Shown: positions 48,500 to 62,819 of the stretch, one piece after another
Position numbering within the stretch: position 1 is the first letter of the stretch
Layout of the letters: every line of letters starts with the position of its first letter
Assembly (NCBI GenBank): GCA_009733575.1
Contig: ML769468.1
Span: 62,001 to 126,000, forward strand
Direction of reading: 5' to 3'
DNA: 64,000 nucleotides
Origin: Gymnopus androsaceus JB14
Lineage: Eukaryota > Basidiomycota > Agaricomycetes > Agaricales > Omphalotaceae
Translations under genes and position numbers: made by a program
The notes under the pieces: generated by a model
What the model was told of the DNA's origin: nothing
The model's input: the letters and a program-made list of their open reading frames with translations, nothing else
Databases searched by the model: none

Positions 48500-50708
48500 T
48501 CAAAACCCCCACAACTCAGTAACCACATCCCCACCAGCGCTGACAAGATCTGCATCATCAGTCTGCATCTACCCCTACAAACAACAGTTGTAATTTTTCC
48601 TTCTGTTGTTGCTCCACCTCGAGTGCAACCGGAGGTTCCTTTTTTGATCTTGCGGTTGGCTTCTGCGTCGAACAGCTGAAAGAGTGATGTCAACTCCATA
48701 GAAAACAAGAATGTATAAAAACACTCACTGTCCCATAGGTATGATCCAAAAAGTCCTCCATCGTATATTTCGGCTTCGTGAACGCCTCTGAGAAAATCTT
48801 GGCCAGGGTCGATACAGAAGAATGATAATGTCTTCTGTGCGACTGCAGCTCCCAGAGCGAGCTCGAAAGCGCTTCCGTCAGTAGAGGGTTGGTTTCAGAT
48901 GGGATGAAGGGATCTACAAAAGGGAGCTGAAACATCAGGAGGATGGAAGGAAAGATGTAGAGCATACCTTCAGCAGCGATTTCGCTATCACTCTCGCGGT
49001 GAATCATAATCATCAGCGACGGATGCCGCTTGAGGATGTTATATGTGAATGGAATAACCATTACGATTGCGCTGGGCGGAGCACTAAGGGATAAGCGCGC
49101 GACACGTTTGACGAATGAGGCGAGGAGGGTAGCGGGGAGATGACTGGAACACATGTTGAGTTGGTTTACCGGTAAGAAGAAAGGTGAAGACTCACGTTGA
49201 ACTGAGGAACAGTTCCGTCATCCGGAAGAAGCGCGCGCGGTGTTTTAGATGAAGTACGTCCCGATCTAGGAAGGCATATAGTCGTGTATAGAACGAGGGA
49301 TAGTCACTGAAGATCGTTTGAATCACGAGAGAGAAAGGCGACTCGATGATTGCTTACAGATTGTACTCTTTCATGAGCACGTACAACGCGTTGAGAGCCA
49401 GCAGACCCACGGTACCGCCTGCGAATAGAGAAGATAGTTCATTAAGAATGCCATGAAGATTCATTCGACAGAACTTACCATAGTCCACGCATGCTCCAAT
49501 CCAATCCATAACCAGCACAGGTCTCGTCAAGTGCGGTAAAACACCCCGATGCATGACATTTAGAGCACGTATAGCAAGCGCTTTTGTCGCGTCCGAATTA
49601 TTTGGCACAACCAATTTTGAAAGAAGATTAAGCCATGCGCGCGTGAATACTGCTCGATGGGAGGGTAAATTGTGGAGGGATTGGTGCAAGGTAAGCGTAT
49701 GGGCTCTTCCCATAGGACCTTTACTCTTTTTGACATCCTTATCCTTTGCGTCCTCGTCAAAGTACTTCCGCCAATCGTCTTCTTCGTCATCGTCATCAGG
49801 CTTGAGTTCCTCTTCTCCATCGCCGTATTCGCTCTCATCCTGTGCCTTCGGTTTCGGAGGTTTGTTCCCCAGTTCGGGGACCCACCAAGAATTCAATTCG
49901 GATTGCTCCGTAGGGAATGTGACAAGTTGCTCAAGGATGGATAGTAGGTTGCTTGATACATCTGGGTGAGATTGTGGGTTGATTTTTGAAAGGATGGTTC
50001 TGAAAGATTAGATAGGTGAGCATTTACCAGCCATAGACACAGCATAAACGAACCCTGATTCACGCAAGAAAAACCATCGTATGTCATCATGGACGCTGAA
50101 CCAATTCTCATGGAATAGATGCAAAACGTCCGGATCGAGTTTTGTATCTCGGGGGCTAACGTTACTATCGCTTCTCTGAGAGGGAGGACAGTATAACAGC
50201 GCCGAAACAATTTTTCTAAAGTGAGAGAGATGGAACTGAGGACCTGAACTGCTCTCCGAAGCCGACTTGGACAAATGTGTCTGGAGTGAAAAGAGGATTT
50301 GCAATGAGGACGTCTATTCGAAAGAGTCAGAGAGGATAACGTATGACGGTGAAACATCCAAACCCGTAATGACTTTTCCTCGTCTTTTAATAATCCAGTG
50401 AGCAGCAGCACATATGCATTCAGCCTCTCCCAGAGCCATGCTTTCACGACTTTTGCACTTTCGTCGCCTCCCAGGCCAAGCTTCCCACTAGAGATAACGA
50501 CGACGAACACTCTGTATAGTGCATAGATCGCTTTGGAAGTATCCTGAGGGCCTTTTGCGTTCAATGCAATGTCGACGAGATCTGCCAAAGGATTTAACGA
50601 AGAGTTGCTGGATACTGCATCAGTTATTTGGCGCTCCAGCTGCGCAATGGATTGGGACAGTGAGGAGCCATTGACTTTTCGTTTCTTTGAGGGAGGTGGG
50701 AGCGTCAT
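48500..50708 (-). CDS. NOC4: Noc4-type nucleolar complex protein (40S ribosome biogenesis)
   Basis: Eight exons: 50708-50364, 50313-50054, 49999-49479, 49418-49358, 49306-49196, 49143-48968, 48913-48729 and 48675-48500; about 610 aa. Noc4 works with Nop14 in nuclear pre-40S assembly. It starts MTLPPPSKKRKV, a basic NLS-like run. It then has WLWERLNAYVLLLTGLLKDE and an acidic stretch LKPDDDDEEDDWRKYF, and the Noc/CBF part LALNALYVLMKEYNLDYPSF, YTRLYAFLDRDVLHLKHRAR and HPSLMIMIHRES. The last exon needs two one-base removals (in the A6 run at about 48645, and a T at about 48544) to reach the expected end VVTELWGF at 48500. With both removed its length is exactly in phase. Without them it runs on into nonsense. 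Confidence 0.87.
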
Positions 50709-50831
50709 TTTTGAGTCGCGAAAAAGTTTGGAAAAAGTTGATAGTGAAAGTGAGCGCTAATGTAGACGGCACGAGCGGCGCGGTTCCCCATCTTTCATCC
50801 CGACTTTCATGTTTACCTTAAGCTTCTACTA
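50709..50831. promoter_or_regulatory. Shared divergent promoter, NOC4 / FunK1
   Basis: 123 bp separate two divergent start codons. No TATA element is obvious. Confidence 0.5.
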
Positions 50832-53240
50832 ATGGCAGATATTTACCGACCAGATACCCCGCGTATTTGTATACAATCCCTTACAGATCTGATACCAGGC
50901 TTTCGAGAGCGAAATTCGCAAAATTTGGCCCCTTCTATTCCCGAAATCTCCTTCGATTGTTTCAAGAAATTAGTACTGCCGGACGTCTCAGATGACAAGC
51001 TTAAGAACGCTGTGCAGACTCTTCACGAAAAGAGACATCTGAATGATAATGGATGGGTTCGTTTGCTGGAAGAGTCGGACGCGCAGGCACAGGAGGGGCG
51101 GGAGGTGAAGGAAGCCGAGTATTTTGCTCCTCTGTTCGAAGCTTTGAACAGTATATTGGGAGAGGACTCCACCGTTTTCTTCTCAAACAATCCGGCCAAG
51201 AGCCTTTGGTCGGAAGGCGACAACTCGAGCTACATAGCCGACGTTAACGTTCTCCTCCGCAAATCCACTTCCGTCTCGCCTAGGAAGCAAGGGGAAGAAT
51301 TTGAATGTGATGTGGTCGCGACAGGTGACTTGGAAATGGATTCTACGCCAGACAAGGTTAACGACGTGAGCGATGGTTTGCAACTCCGATTATGTGTTCT
51401 TGATTTAGCTGTTGCAGAACAACGTCAAGGTCGTTTCCAACGCCACCCACATCATGGGGGCCGATCCTATCAGAAGATTCATGTTTGGTTTGACAATTGA
51501 CAGCACCAATGTTCGACTCTGGTTCTTTTCCCGCTCGCATGTCTTCGTCGCGAAGATTTTCGATCTCCATCTCGTATGTGTCTTCTCTGCTTGTATGCAT
51601 CTATTCTCAAACATTCATATTGATAGAATGTTCGTCACCTCATATATGTCGCCCTATCAATAGGATATGCCAGCAAAGACGAACTAGGCTTCGACCCTTC
51701 CGTCGAACGCATTCTTGCTCCAGATAAAAGACCGGTCTACATCTTCAAAGTTGGTGATAAAGAATACATGACCAAGGAAGCTATCGCAGTTCGGAAGGCT
51801 AAATCCCTGCTCGGTCGCGCTCCTCGAATTTTCAAGGTTCTTGAGGTTATAAATCGCGAACCACTCCAGCTTGGTCCGATCACCCAGTTCCTCAAGGACT
51901 ACTGGATCCCAGAAGACTCTCCCACCGAACTCGAAACCAGAAATTCAATTCGTGACAATGTCAACAAGGTTAACCGACTCGAGTGGTTGGATGTAAACAA
52001 ATTCGATGATTATTTTGTCAAGATTGATGCATGCGTAAAGATCCTCGTCAAGTCTTTGACCGACCCCGATGCTGAAGCGGAGGATTCCTCTTCCAACTTC
52101 TTGCGAAATGGGTCCCTTCCCTCAAAATGTGATCGTTACAGGCTTGTCACCTCGATGACAACTTACCTTTGTCCGCCAACCGTTAGCATAGATGGGTCTC
52201 TCATGACGGGTTCTGAAACGGAGGCTGAGCGTCGCATATCACTAGCGCAGTACGAGAGCGTCGCTGCCCAGCTAGCGAACTTGGACTGGGCCACCTACGG
52301 GTCAAAGGTTCATTGTCGTGTGATCTCTGAGGATGCTGGTGAACCGTTCGACCAGAAGCTATCGGACTGGCCGACAATCTTAAACGGATTACAGTTGTTG
52401 TTAACCGGTAAGCTTGCTTGTTTCTTCATCAGTACAGTTAATTCTGAATGTTGTGACATATAGGACTGGCATTTATGCATTCTGCAGGTTTCGTTCATCG
52501 GGATATAAGCAATGGAAATGTACTTTGCCGTGACAGCATGGTCAAGTTGAATGACCTGGAATATTCCAAACGTATCCAACCTGAACCACTGCACTCCTCC
52601 GAGTCCTCAGATGCCAAAACGGTGCGTAACTTTGTGTCGACCACTTCATGTCAGCTTATTCCTTTCGCAGGGAACGCCATACTTTATGCCAATCGAAGTC
52701 AAGGCAGCTAGATATATGTTCATGTCTCGGTCGAGGATATTCGCGCCAGCAAATCACTATGCCGTTCCCTTTACCTTTCACTACAACTATGTCCACGACC
52801 TTGAATCTCTTTTGTGGATATTTGTGTTTGCTCTCACATCGAAATTGCCTGAAACGGTCGCCTGGCAAAACCCCAGTGCACAAGATGAGCTCTTTGCGAT
52901 GCTATTTCTCGATGCTGTTCAACGGCAAGGCTTCTTCATTGGCTTCGACCAATCGTCGGTCTTAGCTCAAATATCCAACGTGCCACAGCAGTTATATCCG
53001 ATATGGTCCTATGCTGAAGAATTTGCCGAGCAGATCAGACAGTATCACAGCAAGCTGCAAGCTCAAGCCAACCCACCCATCATCATGGCTGAAACGGCTT
53101 TCTTCCCAGAACTTTATGCAGATCTCAACAAGCTGTTGGAAAAAATAAAGGCAGATGCATATGAAGGGAAGGTAATCGAGCCGAGGTTCGCAAAGAAAAG
53201 AGCACAAGAGGAGCATCGTAAAGAACCGTGTTTTGGTTGA
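50832..53240 (+). CDS. FunK1-type fungal protein kinase
   Basis: Five exons (50832-51365, 51418-51573, 51627-52407, 52464-52621, 52671-53240) give an intact 732-aa protein. FunK1 kinases are a fungal-specific, expanded family of unknown role, especially numerous in mushrooms. Family hallmarks: PIRRFMFGLTIDSTNVRLWF, SRSHVFVAKIFD, YASKDELGFDPSVERI, the catalytic loop GFVHRDISNGNVLC (HRD present), KLNDLEYSK in the place of DFG (DLEY, normal for the family), and GTPYFMPIEV. The C-terminal LHDLESLLW-like part reads YVHDLESLLWIFVFAL. No frameshift is present, which shows that not every gene here is affected. Confidence 0.92.
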
Positions 53241-54000
53241 CCAGGTTGACCGGGTTTTTAGGTTGCCCACAAGTTACAACCTACTAAATCATTGTCAATG
53301 TTGTGACTATAGGTCCTCCATCGAGCTCAATTGTTGGGAAACTCCTCGTGGAGCATGAAAAAGCTTCGACGCGACCTCAAAGAGCCCTGAAGCGCGCTTC
53401 CCATGCTCGGCAGCGTCGGTCAAGATTAAATAGGACCACCTGGATACCGGGTTGCGGCCAAAACCGAGATAAATTGCGGGTTGTCAATTGACCTTGAATT
53501 GACCTGCTTTTTTGGGTTGAACAAGCCGAAAAAACCCGGATCAAGTCAGGTCAATCAATACAGGGTTAGTTACGATGGAGGGTGCCGGTGAAGACGGCAA
53601 TGATGATGGTGGCCGAAAGAAACCCAAGGTTGAGGACAGGAAATAGACTGTTATTGGCTCTCTGAAGAATCGTATGCTTGTCGTTCCGCTCCATATCATA
53701 CGTACCTGTACTAATATGCATTTACTTGTATTCAAGATGCGTTTCCCGGATGCAAGGTGATTGCTAGGTTTGAAGAGTTCTCTCAGAAAAGTCCTGATCA
53801 AGCTCTACGGAGACAAACAACTAGCACGCCAATAAGTACTGTAGATTAGAACGATTAGAACTGATATAAGGTTGTCCTTTATATCGACTGGCGATGCGTT
53901 CGATAAAGAATACATAGGTCCGAGCGCTGAGCCATTAAACTGCCTTGAGCTACAAAGTTACTCTCTCTCTCTAGTCCTCAACCTCTAGGCTAAACGCGAC
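53241..54000. other. Convergent intergenic region
   Basis: 3' flanks of FunK1 and Prp43. Short GGTTGACC-like and GGGTTG words recur around 53238-53260 and 53470-53520. No gene. Confidence 0.45.
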
Positions 54001-57460
<3,460 letters not shown>

Positions 57461-58052
57461 CTATGCAGTCTTGATATCGCATGGGATCGGTACCGGAGCC
57501 ATTTCCCAGTCCTTGATAGTCGGGTGGAGAGATCGGATCCGCTCTTCGTGGGCCAAGAAGAGAACGGGAAGGACGGCGTGTCTGTGGTCGGGATCGAGAG
57601 CGATTGCTTTCCTATGGAGCTATTGCAGGGACAGCTTTTGGCCCCAGTTCACGGCGAAATACTTGTTCGACTGTTTCTAGTCAATTTTACGTGCTTTGAA
57701 CATCAAGAAAGACACTCACATTCTTATGGTGTGGTCCGGTGGTTTTGGGAATAATCCACTCAGTCCTGAACCAGATGGATCATGATACATGCTTGTTACT
57801 CACTCTCTGGTCTTCCTTCTTCGGGTGCACATGACAGCGCTGCAAAGTTCTCCGATTGCCACAAATGACACAGCGCAAAATCCCTAAGAAAATATCTCTT
57901 TGGTCAAGGCCGACATCAAAAGCTGCGGTGGCGGAGGAAGCATTCTGAGAAGGTACTGGCACCCTTGGTTCGAACCCGTGTGGTACGCCGCGGAGCGGCC
58001 ATGGCCAGTTAACGTCAACGCATTGGAGATTGAGAGTCCTTTGCCGAGGCAT
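57461..58052 (-). CDS. Fungal HNH-nuclease-like protein, disrupted
   Basis: The minus-strand product starting MPRQRTLNLQCVDVNWPW matches the layout of a large agaricomycete HNH-domain family: AAFDVGLDQRDIFLGILRC, VICGNRRTLQRCHVHPKKED (zinc-binding-like Cys pair and the His of the HNH centre), then, after an intron, TEWIIPKTTGPHHK, KYFAVNWGQ, LHRKAIALDPDHRHAVLPVL and FLAHEERIRSLHP. The rest of the HNH core seen in most family members (the ARNGLLLC-NHH segment) is missing between WIIPK and KYFAV. An in-frame TAG lies at 57620-57622 where Gln would be expected, and the first splice junction is out of phase. Probably a decaying member; a nuclease activity is doubtful. Confidence 0.6.
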
Positions 58053-58443
58053 GATAGGGACAAAGACGATTTCAGTGGCAACGATTTCATTGGAAATCTG
58101 GTCAGACTAGTATTAACTTTAGGTTTGGCTGGGCTTGGTCCGGGTATAAACCAACGAGAGACGGGACCAATGACCTGAGTTGGCGGTATCAAAGTACAGG
58201 CCACTAATACTATTACCGGTCAAGCGTTTAGATCTACAGAGTTTTGGATTCAAGAGTCGAGCAGCGCTCCTATCTTTCTTGAATGACTAAGGGTTCGTCC
58301 ACAATTCCGACGAGATGTTAATTAAATGTTTTCTTCGTTGAATATTCTCTAACCAATGCTGTAGTAACAGGAACAATGACAATAAGAGTAGGAGGACCAG
58401 CTACGTCTTTTACGGCCGTCTCCCAAAAGTGCTGCCAGTGCAT
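58053..58443. other. Intergenic
   Basis: 391 bp between the HNH gene and the 3' end of the next minus-strand gene. Nothing recognised. Confidence 0.4.
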
Positions 58444-60479
58444 CTACTCAAAGTCAAAAGCCATGAGTCTAGAAAGGAATGACCGTTTGTCTAGTGCACG
58501 ACCCGACTTGGCATGTTTCGTAGTTGCTTTGTTTTTCGCTGCTGCTGCTGTTGTCGCTGCTGTAGCTGCAGCAGAAGTAGTCGTAGCAGCGGCAGCTGCA
58601 AGTGCAGCCGTGGATGAAGCGCCTAAACATTCATGTTTACAACCTTTGACATCCAGGCAATGATAAAATGCGACTCACCCAAAAGATCAACGTTGTTGGT
58701 GATCGTTTGAACATCAGACACTGAAAAACAACGCGTTAACGATCGAGGTAACCGCCAGATTTGGTAGTTCATACCTCCGCCCAGAAGCGAATTTTTAACA
58801 GCAGTCTGCACCTCTCCAACACCAGCATCGCCAGCGTTGATGCTAGTTGTACCCGCCGCCTGTGCAGCGTCCGCATCACTGTTAGCCTGGGCAACAGTCT
58901 CCTGCAAGAGAAACATTTTAAAAAAAGTTTGAACCAGGGAGTTTGACTTTTCCTTACACTTGACAAGTTTCCTGAAAAGTTGAAGTTGGAACCAGTAAGC
59001 AGAGAAGCGTTTTGGTTCGCAGCAAATGCGGCGAGGACACCTTCAACCTGGGTCCGTAAGGCTGCCTTGAGGTTGACAGCATCCTGAAGAGAAAGAAGAG
59101 CACCGCTTGTAGTCGAGGAGTTACCACCTAAACGGAAATGAGAAAGGTTCAGGGCAAGAAAAAGAGTATGTAGACTTGCCAAGTGAGCTGTCATCTATCT
59201 GGCCAGCCAATGCATCCACAGGAACTTGGGAAAAAAAATCAGATACAACACAAAACAACGCATGCTCAAACTGAAGCTCACTGTCATCAGCAGGTACCAA
59301 CGGCAGTGGCAATTTCATCCATCATAGGCGACAGTCAATAACTGGCGATCCGCAAGCTCTCGAACCTTTTCATGGAGTTCGTCATCGAGGGCGCGATGCT
59401 TGGCAACAAGAGCGTCCATCTCAGACTGCCGACGAAATAACGAAGGGACAAGTCTTCCGATAAGTTCAATGGACCGCGCATTCTTCTTCTTGCTGGTTTT
59501 GTTGGTGGCAGCAGTTGTAGTGGTAGATGCAGCAGCAGCAGCAGTAGTGGCAACAGAAGTGGCAGAAGCAGAAGCAACAGACACCGACAGATCCGGAGGC
59601 GGCCGTGGAAGCTAAATTGTGGAGGAAAGGTTACCAAGAATTTAACGCTGGTAAAGAGAACGGCTACTCACAACTAGTCACCGCAAAACAACCTCCGAAA
59701 GGTCCTGCCCCGTTTGCAAAAGATGCACTTTGAGTGGTATCTGCATTCCCGCCGTTACTGATTCGAATAAGACAGATTCCCGACACAGAGCCGCTCGTTC
59801 CAGTACATGTAGTTCCTGATGGGACGGCAGCGGTAACCTGGCGGAGCGGAGGGAGAAGGGCAGGGGCGGGGTTAACAAGTTTATAATATGGTACGATAAA
59901 AACTATACCTGTGATTCCACAGGTCCTCCACTGAGAAGGCCGTTTGCGCCGGGAGGCTGCTGTGTTATAAGAGCAGGAGTCCATGTCTGACCAGTGCCAT
60001 CGGTGTTAACCACAGCCTCGAAACGGACCTCCCCCGTCAGCATTTGATCTGGTGAATGGTCAAAGAGATTGAACCATCGGAAGCGAGCGATGGAAGATCG
60101 CCTCCGCCTTGAGTAATAGCAGTGGCAAGCGAAGAAGGCATGTCAATTGCACCATTGAGCAAGGTAGCACCACAAGGAACTACAAGAAATTATCAGACTC
60201 TGCATTGAGGTAGGAGAAATGTCTATACAATCAACAAGGTTCTTTAGCACAGGCGTATCGAGCTGGAATGGCTGCTCGGTAGTTCCGTTACGAGGAATAC
60301 TACCGTCAGTAGCTGCAGAGAAAAGTTATAAGAAAGCGAAATGAGCACAGGACGCAGGATATGTACTCACTAACACCAAAACCACTGGTAGTGACACCGT
60401 TGTCTCCGGTAACAAGTGTAATAACAGCATGCCCGTAGACGGAAGTCAAAACGGAGACAAGCACAAAGACAGACTTCAT
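58444..60479 (-). CDS. Secreted Egh16/GEgh16-like protein with low-complexity tail
   Basis: Multi-exon minus-strand gene. Exon 1 (60479-60371) encodes the signal peptide MKSVFVLVSVLTSVYG then HAVITLVTGDNGVTTSGFGV. Later parts read RNGTTEQPFQLDTPVLKNLV, PCGATLLNGAIDMPSSL, LPSLASDGSISLTIHQ, ITQQPPGANGLLSGGPVESQ, TTCTGTSGSVSGICLIRISN and ASFANGAGPFGGCFAV. This pattern is that of secreted Egh16-like (MAS-type) fungal proteins, some first seen in appressoria. Two Ala/Thr-rich segments each lead into a basic motif (NKTSKKKNAR and KNKATTKHAKSGRALDKR). In between is VDALAGQIDDSSLG and helical sequence with QANSDADAAQAAG. The protein ends LSRLMAFDFE. One indel near 59320 is needed, otherwise the gene would split in two. 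An intron near 59180 starts with GC. Confidence 0.65.
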
Positions 60480-61600
60480 ATCAAACGATGACTGGAAGGG
60501 AAGATAGCGAGTGACAAAGAAATGTGGAAGACGGCGCTGCCGATGTCAAGCAGATGGTTTGAAGAGGAGGAAAACGGCGGAAAGAAGAATGAGAAAGAGA
60601 ACGGCGTAGGAGACAAGTCTCGCAACCAGCTACCGACTTGGGTAGGAATGAAAAGAGAAAAGAAGTGGGGATGAGAGTCCACAAGGAATCTCGAACATTT
60701 TATAGACCCAACCAACCTTGAAGGGTTATCAAGCGGATAAAACTTGAGCAGAGACCCTGGAGAAATGCGACAACTCGAACTTGCTGGATTTCCAAATGGC
60801 CAGGCAGCCTGGGCCATAAAAAGACCTTGAAGGACCTTTGTGGTTGTTAACAAGCAATATGATAGTAACCACTAGAACTGGTAGAGGATAGTAAAATGCG
60901 TAAATCCGTGCGATGACCGCAACTTGCAGCGTTGGATATCGAAATCTTCGACGTAAAAAACTCATCGCGGGGCGCAAGTCTCGGCCCCGCGGCCTCGTTG
61001 ATGCGTTACCACGAAGATGCTTTATACCCTGGTGTTCAGTGTCAGTCTGAGCAAAAAATGAGAGGATCTGAAGGGATCACTTACGCTGTTTGTAGCAAGG
61101 ACAGCGCGCGCATCAAATTTCAAGGAAAGTCTATCAGTTGGCAGCTGTTGGATACTTGGTATCTTTCGCAGCTTGCAAGCTTGCATCTCCATCCTCCGCC
61201 CTCCGTCGGTTCGTTGTGTCAGTTTCCAAGTTGCGCAGACCCTTGTGGTACTCGTCAAGAATCGTCGCTATGCCGAGGCCTTTCTGCCGCATTAGGTCAA
61301 TTGCTGCTACTTCTCCAAGAAAGGAGATAGATAGAGGCATTTCCGTAGTAAGTACAGTAGCAGAATAAAGGCGGTTACTGAGCGTCGCTATGGGTCGGCG
61401 GGCGATGGCGACGACGCACTTGGTACCCTTAGCATCAGACTATAACAGTGGAATTTCACGGCCGAGAGTCGCTGGTTGTAGTCGGAATCCATAAGTAGCT
61501 CAATGAAGTAGGTGGTAACACTGGAAAGAACAAAAATTTATAGAATAAAGACACAGACACACCCTTCAAAACCACTACGCGTCCCATACACAAGATGCCC
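60480..61600. other. Intergenic with one possible small gene
   Basis: The first part is the promoter of the secreted-protein gene. On the minus strand 61340-61134 encodes MPLSISFLGEVAAIDLMRQK and a helical, charged continuation (ILDEYHKGLRNLE), which looks more coding-like than its surroundings, but no complete gene or family could be made out. Confidence 0.35.
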
Positions 61601-62819
61601 TCATGCCGCTAAGCCATCTCTCGCTTGCCCCAAAATGGCAACAACAACACCAGGAACGTCGTTCATGCGCAAGTGGGAGTCAATGATATCACTGAGATCC
61701 ATCCCAAGGTCTTCTAAACCCTGAACATCGACTGTGACTAATTGCCTCGTATTGGGGAGAAAAAGCAGCGTGATTGCGACCGGACGAGAGTGTCCATGGA
61801 GGTTTTCCACGCGGTAATGAAGCCGAAGCTCGTTATCAGAAACCGGCTGAATGTCATCCAGGCCATGCATGGAGCGATGCAGTATAAGAGAGCCAGAGAG
61901 CCTAGAGGTCGATTAATTAGCCAGACGCATGAGAAGAACAATGAACGGAGCGAACCAATCATATAGTGGAACAAAGCGTCTGTCATCATCCAGGCGCTCT
62001 CGGAGATCTTCACGTTCTTCTCCACCTCGTTCCTCTGCAACTTCAACGTTTCGACCTCGAGCGACTCCGCCTTGAGTTTCCCCTTGGCATCGTGAGCTTT
62101 CTGTTGGACGTCTTCCAATTTATCAGTGAGCGTCTGCATCTCGACGACCTGATCTTCAAGTTTCTGGTTGGCTGTTTGGACAGTGACTCGAGGAAGTGGA
62201 TGCATTTGTCTTAACCGTGATAAAGCTAAGCGAGCATCAATGATTTTTTGTGCAAGCTCTGTAGCTTTGGCTGTCGCTTGCTTTACATGGATATAGTCTA
62301 TAGGTTGACTTAGAGGGCGATACATGAGGGCATTCAAATGCGGCGTACCTTCTTCCACCATTGGAGACAGTGTCTTGAAATCCGTTTGCAATTCTGCCAA
62401 CTCTCCTTTGACGGTTTCAACCTCTCCTTCCGCTTAACGTTTTCCTGTTCCAGCTGTTTATTGTCGCTTTCGCTGACAACTGGAGCGTGATCAATGTCGC
62501 TGACGACTGCCCTGGTATATTTTTCTTTGGCGTTCTGTTCTATACATTGGAACTTGAGTTTTTTAAGATAGGACTAAATGGAATGAGGTTGTATTATCTT
62601 CACTTTATAGGAGATGATACGCACGATTTGGGATGCAACTTCAATCGCAATAACGGCGGGATCATTTGTATCCAGTTCCTCAACATCTAAGACGTCTTCT
62701 ATCCTGTCAAACCGCGAGTTGAGCTCTGCTACATTTTGGACAATGCCTAAATCTCCACTGGTTGAATCAAATAATGCCTGCAACGACTGGGCAGCAATCA
62801 GGTATTTTTCTTGGTCCAT
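61601..62819 (-). CDS. Coiled-coil protein, possibly kinetochore (Sos7/Zwint-like)
   Basis: Starts MDQEKYLIAAQSLQALFDS at 62819. Exon 1 ends near 62633; after an intron it continues SYLKKLKFQCIEQNAKEKYT. A long coiled coil follows (KLEDQVVEMQTLTDKLEDVQ, AKGKLKAESLEVETLKLQRN), then after an intron near 61890-61960 a compact C-terminal domain: DNELRLHYRVENLHGHSRPV, TLLFLPNTRQLVTVDV and LRMNDVPGVVVAILGQAR. A coiled coil followed by a small RWD-like alpha/beta domain is the layout of several kinetochore proteins. Sos7/Zwint is only a guess from that layout. One base seems missing near 62425 and the last junction is out of phase, so the exact product is uncertain. Confidence 0.55.

Noticed and set aside
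60729..60977. Minus-strand frame with a hydrophobic segment (IYAFYYPLPVLVVTIILLV)
   Set aside because: Lies in the promoter of the secreted-protein gene, no splice or start support, and no family recognised.
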